A stretch of DNA of 64,000 bases from Cricetomys ansorgei. Its lineage: Eukaryota; Chordata; Mammalia; Rodentia; Nesomyidae. The DNA lies in the NCBI GenBank assembly GCA_026225945.1, contig JAMJFZ010001074.1:3991001-4055000 (forward strand), given 5' to 3'. The position numbers and the translations under genes are program-made. Below, piece after piece: positions 49,756-61,081 of the stretch. Each line of letters starts with the position of its first letter. Within the stretch, counting starts at the first letter, position 1. Below the pieces are notes generated by a model. It was not told the DNA's origin and did not search any database. It worked only from the letters and a program-made list of their open reading frames with translations.

Positions 49756-49936
49756 TATTTTTATTTATTTTTGGTATGTGCGGATTAATGCAGGTGCCCC
49801 AAAGGCTAGAGGCATCTGCCCCTGGAGCTGGAGTTACAGGCAGTTGTTAGTTTCTTGATACTACTGGTGGGAACCAAACTGATGTGCTCTTTGAGAGCAT
49901 GAAGTGGCCTTTATGCTAAGCCATCTCTTCAGCCAT
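49756..49936 (-). mobile_element. B2 SINE
   Basis: 'cctggagctggagttacagg' and 'cagttgttag', then 'gggaaccaaactgatgtgct' and 'gctaagccatctcttcagcc', are the reverse-complement blocks of B2. A 'ttatttttatttattttt' tail lies on the left. Confidence 0.88.
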
Positions 49937-50037
49937 AGGGTTGTTATTTTTATTGCAGGATCTATATGTATTTCATACCCACAAAATCAAATGTACAAGT
50001 AAAATAAAGTGGGACACATTATAATTGCCTTTATTTC

Positions 50038-50172
50038 TGTGTGTGCGTGCGCGTGCGCGTGTGTGTGTGTGTGTGTGTGTATGTGTGTTGAAACAGGATC
50101 TCATTTACCTAGGCTCGAACTTGCTGTGAAGCAGAGTCTTGAATCTCCTGATTCTGTCTCCAGAGATTACTG
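50038..50172 (-). repeat. GT/GC microsatellite joined to a B1-like fragment
   Basis: 50038-50090 is a GT run with GCGC interruptions. It abuts 'gaaacaggatctcatttacc', 'taggctcgaacttgctgtga' and 'cagagattactgg', a degraded minus-strand B1/PB1 piece. The microsatellite sits where the SINE's A-rich tail would be. Confidence 0.65.
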
Positions 50173-50422
50173 GCAAAATAACACCTAGTTCAGAATTTCA
50201 TGCTAATACATAAATTATCAAATAAATATAGCTTTGTTGGTCAGGTTTAAAGAACATATCAATTTATATTCAAATGAACCACTGTATTTTCATATTAAAT
50301 AAGGAAGAAAACAGATAATTTTATTGTCCTAGAGGTAGAATATTATTTATACATATAAAATGGCATTACTTTTTTATGAAGATTATTATTGTAACAGTAT
50401 TTAACACAGGAATAAAAGAGAC

Positions 50423-51421
50423 TGTAGCCATAGATTCAGGGCAAAAGGCTGTTTATTGTTTGATTAATTTAATCCCTGGTCCTAGTCCTGGAGCTCTGGA
50501 GCATTTTCGCCTCCATACAATCTAAAATGTTTAAGCTTAGAACATTAGGCTTGAGTCTTTGTACAATCTAGAATGTTTAAACCTCAGAGACCTACTGCTG
50601 ACTGAGCTACTCTGACTAGCTCCTTCTGAACTCAGAGCAGGCTGAACTCAACTAACTCTTCTGGTTCAACTCACTGTTCTAACTCAAACTCTTCTTCAAG
50701 CTGCAGGTTCAAATTGATTGTCTAAACAGACTGACGATTTCTGATCAAACTCTTCTAACTCTGGCAGACTCTGGCTGACTCCCTCAACTTTTCTGACTGA
50801 ACTGCTCTGCTCAGCTTCAAACTGACTCACTCTTCCCGTCTGATGCTGACTTCTTCTGTTGATCTTCTCTGTGTCTCTGCCTCAGACTGCTCAGACTGTC
50901 TCTGTGTCTTATCCTCATTGCCCTCAGATTGCTCCTGTGCCTGTGACTCTGTTTCTTATCCTCTGTGTTGTCTGTTATTCTGACTCTCTGAGCTGAGAGC
51001 TTGCGTTTCTATCTTAAGAGTTGGGCATGTCCTCACTCTGACTCACTCTACCAACTCTTCCTCTAATTCATCACTTTGCCTGCCTTTCACTCTGATTCAC
51101 ATCAGATGTCACTTCCTATCTGACACTGATTCTTTCTGAGCTCTGTTTCCTGTCTATGATCTCTGCTTCCTATATCACAAGTGCTGGGATTAAAACTGTG
51201 CACAACATTCTTTCTGCATTCCATCTGGACCACAAAGGCTTATGAATGTGATCCCTTCACATAGCCCCTGGATGTGATCCCTTCATATAAACCCCTGGAT
51301 GTGATTCCTCCATATACACTCATGGATTTGATCCCTTCCTAGCCATCACATAGGTCTTTCAGTGTGATCTTTTCCCAGAGCAGTCATGGTGCTAGATTAA
51401 ATAATTAAATATTCCTCTCCA
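50423..51421 (-). mobile_element. Solitary LTR-like element, copy 3
   Basis: The reverse complement aligns with copies 1 and 2: TG start ('tggagaggaata'), 'tagaggaagagttggtagag', 'gtacaatctagaatg'-type blocks, AATAAA (reverse of 50452-50457), 'ttttgccctgaatct' and the end 'ggctaca'. AGAGA lies at 50417-50421 and again at 51422-51426. That fits a 5-bp target-site duplication with one extra base at the left junction. It carries a private 27-bp tandem repeat at 51247-51345. Confidence 0.72.
51247..51345. repeat. 27-bp tandem repeat inside LTR copy 3
   Basis: The phrase 'tgtgatcccttcacata' plus 'gcccctgga' recurs with changes about every 27 bp, roughly 3.5 units. Copies 1 and 2 have a single unit at the equivalent place. 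Confidence 0.85.
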
Positions 51422-51426
51422 AGAGA

Positions 51427-53585
51427 TCATTTGATGATTTTACTGTACAGTTCATTCACACAAGAACAGAAGAAGCCCTGCTTCAAAAATTCTAAGAATA
51501 AGCCTGCATAGTAAATATTTCATAGAACCCTGAGGCTCTGTTGTTAGTAGTAGTGTTAATCTTAGACTACTCATCAAGTGTTTCTGATATTCTCTTTGTT
51601 TTTCTCCACAATTTAAATAATAATTAATTAGAATACTACTTGGGATATTAAACTAAATGATAACTATAGAGTTGGATAGACTGCTTAGCATATTTTTTAA
51701 GTTACAAATACACATAAGTTAAATTCCAAAGCCACAATGTCCAAACCATACCTGGACAAATTAAATAAAACTAACTGCCAGTAGCAAAGCACCTGTGTTT
51801 CCAAAGGTTCCTATTAATTGGTGGCCAATATAATACTTAGAATATGTCTGTGTACTAGAAATTTAGGTAGAAAATATAGAGAAATTACCATTTAGTCAGG
51901 TAAAATCCAGGGAAGTGTGGCTGACTAAAATGACAATCAGGTGGGAATTTGAAGCAGGCAAGTCATTTTAAATGCTCTTAAAGTTGAGAATGGGCAGGGA
52001 TATCAGGAAACTCCACTAATAAATCCAACCATCAAGTGCTAACTCATCTGCTCATGATGTTACAACACCTGCTTTATCTTTATACTCAATGTACTTTATT
52101 CTTTCTGCAGTGAATGTAGCTATTCACTACCATTTCAATGAATGTGTGTGAAGGGAAACCCACTCTGGGCTACTGGAAATTCTGAGCATCAATTCAGATG
52201 TATAGAAATGTAATCTAAAACATTTCTTAAGTTTAATAAAATTCACCTTACTAAAAGTATGGCTGTAATTTCCCTTGATAGGAAAGAACATCAATCTTCC
52301 TTCCAAAACATTCTGAAGATAAATTGCCATCATTGAATCCTTTCCAATAGCTTTCCTATTCTATAATAAAAAATATTTTAAATACATAAAATAAAATTTG
52401 CCTAAAGTCTCTCAAATACAAAATTATAGTATATAAATTTTTGCAGTGTCTTAAAGACAATAAATTTTAAAAGACTCCTAATTTAATAGACATTCATGCT
52501 TACTGAATCATTTAGAGGAATGAATCCCAAGAATCATAGAAATATCATGAGAAATATTATTCTAATCTCATTACTTCTAGTAGTTCAAAAAGTATAGTTG
52601 AAAATATAAGTATATTTTAACTTTATTATTTCTACAATATTGGTTAGGAATGGGTAACAGGAAATGTGATGTGAGGTTATTAAATGTTTACCAGACAATT
52701 TATTTATTTACTTTCTGATTGGACTGGATATATTGTAATGACTGTAAAAAATATGGGACTGATCATATCTTGTTAATCTGATAAACCATTAAGTTTTTCA
52801 ATGATTGAAATAATTATGTGTTTAAAATATACATACATGTTTTGAAATATAGTACATATGCTACCCTAAAACTGTTCTTGCCATGAAAGCTGTATAAATC
52901 TACCAGTTAAGGACTAAAGCAAAACAGAGAAATCATGAATTCATCATTTTTCAAGTTGAGATATTGAGACTTAGATGATTTATATCACAGCTGATTGGCT
53001 TGGAAGTACGATTGGACACATGTATCATGACAACCAAATCCACAGTTGCCCATTTGTTTTCTTCTTATTACACCATGATACTCTGTCTCATGCTTCCATT
53101 TAAAAAGGAGATAAACCACTTCACTAATTTCAGTGTATCTGTGAGATCAACTGTATCAAGCAACTACTTAAAGGAATTTAGTATAATTAATGTTTCTGGA
53201 ATAGTTGCCTGTAAGTCATTTTCCCATGAACTGAATCTCTTTACATTCATTAAATAAAGTATACTGACTGAAAGAATTAAGTTAAGAATGATTTCAAATA
53301 TTTTGCTATATCAAATATATAAATTAAAAACATGTGAGGGCCAGCAACACTGGCATAACTACAAGCTTTCTGTAACTGCAGAGATTCTGGTGCCAGATCA
53401 GATGCGAGTGTTCAGTATCAATATTGTATTGTAGCTCATCTGAGGCTGAGGCAGTATTAAAGATTTCCTGTAGACTACATCATCTAGAACTCTGGGAAAA
53501 CTGCCCCTTTCTGAGCAAATATTTCCTTGGTATTCATAGACATAGGGGCATTAATACCTTTAACTGCTCGTGTTAAAAGCATGTT
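51427..53585. other. Unassigned AT-rich DNA
   Basis: About 2.1 kb without a recognised repeat, RNA or coding sequence. Open frames are up to 85 codons. Confidence 0.4.
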
Positions 53586-53589
53586 AAAG

Positions 53590-53960
53590 CATTCTGTCCT
53601 AGTCTTTTAACTTGCTCTGAACAAACACTGATAAAAGACAACGTGGGTAAGAAATGGTTAATCTCAGTTTACAACTTATAGTACATCATCAAAAGAAGCC
53701 AGTACAGAACATCATGGAAGATACCTGGAGGCAGAAACTGATGTAGAAGCATAAAAGAACACATTTACCAGGTTCACCTGCTCAAGGATAGCACTGCCTA
53801 CACAGTGAGCTGGACTCTCTTCCATCAATTGGTGATAGAAGAAATGTCCCATAGACTTGCCTGCAGGTCAATCTGATGGAAACAATTCCTGAATTGAGAT
53901 TCTAGGTTTTTACCAAGCTGATAGGTAAAGCTAAGTATGACAGCATCTTACATAAAGCAT
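53590..53960 (-). repeat. Rodent LTR-like repeat (same family as 16.8 and 32.3 kb)
   Basis: 'taacttgctctgaacaaaca', 'ctgataaaagacaacgtggg', 'cccatagacttgcctgcagg', 'tcctgaattgagattctagg' and 'aagctgatag' follow the minus strand of the common murid repeat, in the variant with 'caggcttgcctacagcc' and 'tcaattgaggttccct'. Confidence 0.65.
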
Positions 53961-54147
53961 GAAAGAAAGTTGAAATAAGTTTCCTGCAAGGTTACTTCTA
54001 TATGGTTGTCAACAGGAAGAACTGATTAGGTAATACACAAGTACAATTGCAACATTCCGAATGTGTCTGACTTTTGCTAAAAGTTTTGTTAGAAAAATAC
54101 TTAAATACTTAAGAAAGGAATCCCTCCTATGCTGCTTGGACCAGATT

Positions 54148-54360
54148 TAATTTTTATTTTTTTGTTGCTTTACACTTAAATGAGTGTTTGCCTGCATGTA
54201 TGTAGGTGTATCATGTACATGCCTTATTCCCATGAAGGTTAGAAGCCCTGAACTTGGAGTTACAAATGGTTGTGAGGCACAATGTGGGTACTGGGAAATG
54301 AACCTAGGTCCTCGGGAAGAGCAGCCAGTGCTCTTAACTGCTGTGGCCCCTCTTCAGCCC
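54148..54360 (-). mobile_element. B2 SINE
   Basis: 'gtacatgccttattcccatg', 'gaacttggagttacaaatgg', 'ggaagagcagccagtgctct' and 'taactgctgtggcccctctt' plus 'cagccc' are the reverse-complement B2 blocks, including the full tRNA-like head. Confidence 0.92.
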
Positions 54361-54364
54361 TGTC

Positions 54365-55500
54365 ACTGAGATTTTTGTTCATGAGTAATTGTTTTATGTT
54401 GTCAAAAGATAAAAACCTGAGCAAACTTACATAAAATATAAATGTCATAATTTTAAAAATGTATCATAAAATATACTAAAATGTGAATGATCAATAGCTG
54501 TTAAAAGAAATTTAATTCATAAACATTGGGGAGACACAAAAAGAGACATTAGGGGAAATTCATGTTTGCTTATTATATGAATGGTATCTGGCTTAAACAT
54601 GCAAAATCTGGACACTGTGTTCACATGAAATAACATAGTATTAGCAGAAAGTTATTTAAATGTTTTATTAGTGCCAAATAACATTCAATTTCCAGCAGTG
54701 TTTTTATCACTCTATATCTAATTCATGTAATCTTAAGAAATTGCTTCATGTGGTGTTTGTTGATTCTTCTTTTTTGATCATTATACTTACAACATTTTGT
54801 ATCTACACTTTGGATGGATCTTCTCCTGATGCTTTATTTTGTTATTTCACTTAATAATTTTGTTCTTTGAACTAGATTTCAAACACAGTGATTAAAATGA
54901 ATGAATATTTCAGTTCAATTCTTCCACTGAACTTCATATATTTAATTTGTTTGGCTTTTGCTAGAATTTGTTTTTCATTGTTCAAATTTTCCTGTTTTAT
55001 ATATTGTGTATACCCTCAATTCACTGTCCTTTTGAGGAATGAATATATATATACATACACATATACATAATAGAGGTGATATTTAGCGGAATACAAATAC
55101 AAAAGTTCATATTTTCCTAAAAGCATTGAACTAATCATTATCTTTGGCATTTTCAAAATATTACCATATGCTTTTGATCTCTGGTTATCTACCTCTATTC
55201 AAGGCTAATTTCATTGAAAAGTTTTGATTATATTTTAATGCAAGATGTTATTGTATTCAGCTTTCTTTACATGATTATTTTCCCAAATCTGGAAATACAT
55301 ATTTAGATTTTTTTCTACTGTTTACATCTATCTATCATTGCTGAATTGTCCCAGTTTCTTTTGTTCTAACAATATCATTAATTTATCTTTAGCAATGAAG
55401 TATAAATTTACAATGTATATTTGTAGGTTATAAATATAATTATCTTGAAAACGTATGTTCCAGTGTTTCCTGTTTACATTTTTTCTCCATTAAAATTCTG
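54365..55500. other. Unassigned AT-rich DNA
   Basis: No confident repeat. The piece at 54700-54900 has a faint old-L1 flavour but not enough to call. Confidence 0.35.
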
Positions 55501-55505
55501 AATAG

Positions 55506-55705
55506 TGAGACTGGAGAGATGGTTAAGTGGTTAAAGTAATTGGATGCTCTTCCAGTAGCCCTTGGTTGGATTCCCAGAACCCACATGGTGGCTCTCAACA
55601 ATATCTAACTCCAGTTTCAGGGGACCAGATACACACTTCTGACTTTCAAAGGTACCAGTCATACACTAGGCACACAGATATACACCCAAATATATTAAAA
55701 TACTA
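55506..55705 (+). mobile_element. B2 SINE
   Basis: 'gactggagagatggttaagt', 'ggatgctcttccagtagccc', 'ggattcccagaacccacatg', 'gtggctctcaacaatatcta' and 'actccagtttcaggggacca' give the full B2 order, closing with an A/T-rich tail. Confidence 0.95.
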
Positions 55706-55789
55706 ACATGCTAGTTAATGTTGTTTCAATTTTTTTAATTAGTAGCCCTTAAGAGCTTAGTCAAACACATCTCTTGTGTGCCTATGAGG

Positions 55790-56170
55790 CATGCCTGTTA
55801 GGGCCTTCCAGAATGAATTAGGTAAATAGCACTCTGATAATTAGCTTAATGGTGGTGGGTTGAAAACTGAACAGAATAACAGGACTTGGTGCAACTGTGG
55901 AAGTTGAACCTTTTTTGGAAGAACTAAATGACTAGAAGCATTGCTTTAAAGAGGAGAGCTTTGTCTTGGTCCATCTTGTTGCTCCACTCTGGTCCCTAAC
56001 AGTCATGAGAGCAGAGGCTCCATACAACATGTCCATCTATCATTAGTCTATGACATTCTACCCCTTCACAAACCCAGAGAGAGGAACCACATAGTCCTGG
56101 ACTGAAACTGTAAGCCAAAATAGCACTTTGTGTCTTTAAGTTCGACCAAATATTTGTTCCAAAGATAAAA
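55790..56170 (+). repeat. Probable rodent LTR-like repeat, name uncertain
   Basis: The 'ggactgaaactgtaagccaa' end with 'aatagcactttgtgtcttta', following 'gtccctaacagtcatgagag', resembles the 'actgtgagccaaaataaac' ending of murid LTR-like repeats. The upstream half is diverged. Confidence 0.45.
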
Positions 56171-56174
56171 GAAA

Positions 56175-56770
56175 GAAAAAGAAAACCCACTGATGTTTAA
56201 AAGAGGATAATCGGGCTGATATTTATTCCAATAGCACCTGAGCACAAGGAAACCGTCTCTACACTTAGGTAACAGCTGCACCAGCAGGAGGAGTCTGATG
56301 TGCTTGGAACTTTATAGTCTACTGAAGATTTGTAATTTATAGGAGTATATTTCAGCTCTTGACACACTAATAAATTTCTCATTGCCTATTATCTATCAGA
56401 TATAGGTACCTCTTATCTATTAGCACACATGTGTACCAGGGAAGCAGCCCACTCTTTCCACCCCACACATGCATCAGGGGAGCAACCTGAATGTGGGTTA
56501 TAGCTACAAGGGTTCCCTAAGAGAACCATGTCTCCACATTCTACACATTATTATTCTCACTGTCACTTGCTGCTTTCAATGATAAAACAATATTGCGAGC
56601 AATTGTCACTCCCAATTCTAATGCATCAAGCCCTTATTCTTTAGGCTGAAGTGATTCTGTATATTTTAAGGATCGTCGCTGTTATCCACCCTTTTAAGTT
56701 TTATGTTCTTGCACTTTGAGAATCAGAAAATAAAGCATAGGTATTCAAAATTAACAAGAGACTGTAGATG
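56175..56770. other. Unassigned DNA
   Basis: Nothing recognised. Two similar phrases, 'gtaccagggaagcagcc' (56433) and 'catcaggggagcaacc' (56471), suggest a small local duplication. Confidence 0.4.
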
Positions 56771-56772
56771 CC

Positions 56773-56775
<3 letters not shown>

Positions 56776-56824
<49 letters not shown>
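56776..56824 (+). repeat. (CA)n microsatellite
   Basis: CA run with a single AA interruption. Confidence 0.96.
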
Positions 56825-56825
<1 letters not shown>

Positions 56826-56879
56826 AAACTCAATGGCATCTTTGGGGGTTCTTTGTTTTATAATGTTTTGTCAGGGCAT

Positions 56880-57150
56880 TTATTGGGCAGAGGTAGATGA
56901 TTCCTTTGTATGTGGAAGTGTGTCTGCATTTATATATGTTTCTTGCGCTTCTCTTTGGGTCATTTTCTTCTCTTTGTTGTGTCCTTTTTGATTTAGCTGT
57001 TTCTGTTATATCTTGTTTTATTTTACTATTAATCTTTAGTGCTTTTATTTTTATAAAAAGAGACAGAAGGGGAGGAGGACATTGGAGGAGTTGGAGGTGG
57101 GGAAATGTAGCCAGAATATATTTTATAAAACAAATCTATTTTCAATAAAG
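56880..57150 (+). mobile_element. L1 (Lx-type) 3' UTR tail, first of two
   Basis: A T-rich lead is followed by 'aaaaagagacagaaggggag', 'gaggagttggaggtggggaa', 'tagccagaatatattttata' and 'ctattttcaataaagg'. This is the typical rodent Lx ending. Confidence 0.85.
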
Positions 57151-57179
57151 GAAAAATGGGGAAAATAATTTGACTGCTT

Positions 57180-57445
57180 ATGCTGTTTGCAAAATACTGT
57201 CTCAGTTTACCTTGTTCAACCCAATGCAATGATTCTTTTCTATCTTATATTTTATTTTGTTGTGTTATGCTGTTATCTCTTGGAATCCTGTTCTGTCATA
57301 AAAAGAGACAGAGGAGTAGTAGACCTGGACTGGAAGGCAGGTGTTGGGGGATGGTGCTGAGAGAAGTAGAAGGAGTGAAACTGTAATCAGGATATACTGC
57401 ATGAGGAAAAAAATCTATTTTCAATAAAAGAAAAAATAAAACAAA
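57180..57445 (+). mobile_element. L1 (Lx-type) 3' UTR tail, second of two
   Basis: It repeats the architecture of the preceding element: 'cataaaaagagacagaggag', 'gctgagagaagtagaaggag', 'ctgtaatcaggatatactgc' and 'ctattttcaataaaag'. The two tails are distinct copies, not identical duplicates. Confidence 0.85.
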
Positions 57446-57477
57446 AATTCAATAAATACATCAATGAAAACAACAGT

Positions 57478-57547
57478 GACGAAAGAAAGAAGAGAAGAGA
57501 AGAAAATAGAAGAAAAGAAAAAAGAAAAGAAAAGAAAAGAAAAGAAA
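57478..57547 (+). repeat. (GAAAA)n-like purine repeat
   Basis: GAAA/GAAGA runs lead into perfect GAAAA units. The tract probably grew from the poly(A) tail of the L1 just upstream. Confidence 0.93.
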
Positions 57548-57869
57548 TACTTAAGAAGAGTAAAAACTGTAGAGGAACACTTGATCACCTTCAAGGATCA
57601 CCTTCAAGGCCCTGCGTGGTAGACATTTGATCTCTGATCCATCAGTATGGCTGTTCTAGGGCAGACATAATATTAGGCTAATCCTGTCCTCTGTTTTTGC
57701 TAATGCTAATAGAACAGGGATTCTGTGGTTCTTCCCCATCAACTAACATGGAGATAAGGAAAACAACCCATGTCTGTCAGTCTGACCTTTGCCTAGTCAC
57801 AGTAAGTTTGACTGGCCTGCTGTTTGTGATGTGAATCATAGGATCCCCTTTATTAATGCAAAATAAGAC

Positions 57870-58225
57870 TTTGCATCTGAAGGCAACATAGTGCATACCT
57901 TCAAGTAAGCCAACTCAGATGGTAAAGGTGGCACACACCTTTAATCCCAACTTTTGGGATATAAAAAGAAATAGGAGAAGTGAAGAGTAGGAGCTGAGAG
58001 AGGAATCAGAAAAGAGAAGACAGAAACAGAGGTAGAAGCTGAATGAGAAACAAGAAGCAGAATTGAAGAAGCAGGTATATGAAGAAGAGGCTGTGGAGAA
58101 GGCCTCAGAGGTCAGTTCAGTCTTGGAGGCTGAAGCCCTGTAGGTCCAGGCTTACATCTTGATGATTGTATCTCATTCTTCCTTGAACCTTCATAAATAA
58201 AAATACCTTTACAACAAACCATTAT
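57870..58225 (+). mobile_element. LTR-like element related to copies 1-3
   Basis: It has the B1-like phrase 'ggcacacacctttaatccca', a purine-rich middle ('gagctgagagaggaatcaga'), 'ggtcagttcagtcttggagg' with 'ctgaagccctgtaggtccag', AATAAA at 58196-58201 and a CA end ('ctttacaaca'). The same block order occurs in the 24.6 kb element. The 5' boundary could lie as far up as 57640. Confidence 0.5.
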
Positions 58226-58229
58226 GGAA

Positions 58230-58750
58230 AATCTACAGTAAGCATCAATGTCATGGTAATAGATTAAGATTCTTTTAAGATCAACAACAAAGTAAGGATG
58301 CTTATTTTTGACATTTTTTTATTAAAAGCATCATGGGAAGATTTAGCTAAAGCAACCAGGTAAGGAAAAAAATAAAATTACTCAGATTAAAAACGAAGGC
58401 TTAGAAATAATCTTTCTATATATGTTACCAGTAAATACTAGTTCTGATGACATAATAAATACATTAAAATAAGCATCTCAAAGAGATATTTTGACACTCA
58501 TGCTCATGAAAGCATTATTTACAACAGTGAACAATTGAAAGCATGCCAAAATGCTTAACTGATGAATGATCAAAGTGTGGTATGTAGAAAGTGTAGATTA
58601 ACCTCATTAAAATAAAATGAGATCCTAATGTGCTAGAACATGGATGTATCTCGATATGTTAATTAAAATTAGATAGTATCATCCCCCCAAATATGACGTG
58701 TAACCTTACCCTACGAATTACTTAGAATAGCCAAACTTTCAGAAAAAGTG
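58230..58750. other. Unassigned DNA
   Basis: Nothing recognised. Confidence 0.35.
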
Positions 58751-58754
58751 TAAT

Positions 58755-59073
58755 AGGGCTTGGGAAGTGCCTCAGAACATAAAGCGCTTGCGTTAGCATA
58801 AGGATCTGAGTTCAAATTATCATAAATCCTGAGAGAGTCAACATAGTGTTGTATGTCCATAATCTCAGCACAAGGGAAAGATCTTTGCAGATCCAGGCAT
58901 CTTGCTGAGTAGCCAGACTCTGGAAAGGCCAGTTTTGAGTTCCACAACATAGTCTGATTCCAAAAGGAAGTGGAGAAGAAGTCAAAAGAGATACCCTGAT
59001 GTCAACCACTGGCTTCCACATGTACTTCCATAAGAGAAAACTTGCAGACAAATGTGCACACATATACATATAC

Positions 59074-59110
<37 letters not shown>
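58755..59110 (+). mobile_element. B4-type composite SINE with CA tail
   Basis: The head 'gggcttgggaagtgcctcag' with 'ataaagcgcttgcgttagca' is tRNA/ID-like. The middle 'atgtccataatctcagcaca' and 'gcagatccaggcatcttgct' is B1-like. The tail reads 'ggcttccacatgtacttcca' and then a (CA)n run at 59080-59110. This tRNA-B1 composite order fits B4 or RSINE1. Confidence 0.75.
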
Positions 59111-59111
<1 letters not shown>

Positions 59112-59112
<1 letters not shown>

Positions 59113-59900
59113 CCCTACATGAGCACACATACAGGACAATAAAATCTGGCCAGGGATTGGGTGAAGGGGAAATGAGGATCTATAAAAGTTTTCATTTAAA
59201 GGTAAGAAGAGTAGATGAGATGGATCATGGTGTTGTTTACACAACAGTGTGAATGTACTGGACACAAAATGTACCGTACATCAAAAACTAGATAAATGTA
59301 ATGAGTATTTTAATATAATGATAAACTAAAGCCTTTAGGAAAATATTATACATACATCTAGTCTTAATTCCCTTGTCAGTCATCTGTATTTTCTCTCCAG
59401 TTAAAGTGAAAATACCATTGTCTCTAGAATTTTGTACTTTCATTATACATATCCTGCCTGATGTGGATATTTTACTGATTTTTCTTTGTTTTGTTTCCCG
59501 TGTGGCCAAAATCGTTAATCCCTTGGAGAAATCATTGTAACTAACTTTATATTGACTGCTTCATAAAACGAAAACAAAAACATTCTCTGTATTTCACATT
59601 TTGACAGTTCAATTATATAAAAGCTGAAATGTATTTTTCATTCTTAACTCTAAGCTTTTTCATACAACTTTTCTCCATACACAAACTATGTTTATATTCA
59701 AGTACATCTACTTGTGTCCAAAAATGGACTCCCATTTGCTGTGGTGTCATTGATAAAATACAAATAGATATTTAGTATGTGGCATGTTGTTTTAATACTT
59801 GCATTTGGCCATAGTCAAATTGACAGATCATTTTCTATGTTTACTTTCTTTAAGTAGTTAAAAACATTTAAAATCTTTTCTCTTAGCAATTTTCATGTAT
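59112..59900. other. Unassigned AT-rich DNA
   Basis: Nothing recognised. Confidence 0.35.
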
Positions 59901-59906
59901 TCAGTA

Positions 59907-60225
59907 CATTTGTACCTTGTTATCCCTAGATTTTGCTGCTTTAACCAACTCCATATTAAAAACATTCATAGAAAAGATGCCTCTGTGCTGAATATGTCAG
60001 ATGCTTTTTTCTTGTCATTCTGAACAAGAGAGCACAATGCTGCTTACACAGCAATGAACTTGTTTTAGGTACATTGCTATGGCGATGTAGACATGATTCA
60101 CAACATCAAGAGGATATGCTCAGGACAAGCAAAAAGCTTCATTATTTGGTACTGAGACATGAGAATCTGTGGATTTCCATGGGGCTGTCCTTATGTCATC
60201 ACTCATGGACACTGAGGGGCAAGTG
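59907..60225 (+). mobile_element. Tigger/pogo-like DNA transposon, non-autonomous
   Basis: Collinear phrases 'gctttaaccaactccatatt', 'tgtgctgaatatgtcagatg', 'cttttttcttgtcatt', 'gttttaggtaca' and 'gagaatctgtggatttccat' match an ancient mammalian element I remember as '..tgtactgaacatgtacagac', 'ttttcttgtcatt', 'tgtattaggtatt', 'catccgcggattttggtatc'. TA dinucleotides flank it (59905-59906 and 60226-60227), and the ends are weakly inverted (about 12 of 19). The subfamily is not certain. Confidence 0.72.
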
Positions 60226-60227
60226 TA

Positions 60228-60525
60228 TTCACTTCATGCTAGCCACAACCGTGGATTTGTGTAAATTTTCTCTTTATGGTTGGACTGTGACAATTCTGGA
60301 AACCACAGCAATTCGATTCCCAGAATTAAAGTAACTTGGATCTTTTTCTAGATTCTTTCCTTCCCTGCCCTCCCTATCCTGAGTTGATCCCTAGCACTGG
60401 TTAACAAAGAGAGGGAGAAAAAAGAAAACTTTCCAAGATCCTTACCATCCCACTTCTTGGGAAAAATGTAGGGAACTGCCACTTTGTCACTCAGTGCTTG
60501 AACTCTCCTTAGTGCCTTGGCCACA
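60228..60525. other. Unassigned DNA
   Basis: Nothing recognised. Confidence 0.35.
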
Positions 60526-60527
60526 CT

Positions 60528-60845
60528 GCTGCCTGTCTGCCTGTTCTTCTATCTGCCTGTCTGCCTGACAGCCTGATTGCCTGTCTTCCTGTCCTCCTGT
60601 CTCCCTGAATGCCTTTCTGCCTGTGTCTGCCTGTCAGCCTGTCTGTCTGCCTGTCTGCCTGCCTGCCTGCCTGTCTGTCTGCCTGTCTGCCTGACCGCCT
60701 GTCTGTCTGCCTGCCTTTTTGTTTGTCTCACTGCTTGCATGTCTGTCTGCCTGTGTCTTCCTGACTGCCTGACTGCCTCTGTCTGCCTGACTGCCTGCTT
60801 GTCTGTCTGACTGTCTGACTGCCTGCTTGTCTGCCTGTCAACCTG
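60528..60845 (+). repeat. Degenerate (CTGC/CTGT)n array
   Basis: About 318 bp of tetranucleotide-like CTGY repeats. Both strands stay open for long stretches only because the repeat has no stop codons. The translations are Cys/Leu/Ser-rich on plus and Arg/Gln-rich on minus and should not be annotated as proteins. Confidence 0.95.
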
Positions 60846-60849
60846 TGGC

Positions 60850-61080
60850 ATTAATGATGTTTCTAATAAATCTGTTACCACAAAAGAACAATCTGCCTCA
60901 GTGTTCCCATAAGTCCCAAGCATGTGCCTTTCACCCGATAGCCATCATGTTGATTATTATTCTCAAATTTCATCATTCTATGTAAATACATTTCTGTATC
61001 TTTGACCAGCAGCTTCCATATTAATGGCATCTACTCTCCACTTTCCCAAGATAATAAATCCATTTTAAAAGAAGTACAAC
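60850..61080. other. Unassigned DNA
   Basis: Nothing recognised. Confidence 0.35.
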
Positions 61081-61081
61081 T

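Noticed and set aside
60549..60923. 124-codon Arg/Gln-rich frame on the minus strand
   Set aside because: It is the translation of the degenerate CTGY repeat.
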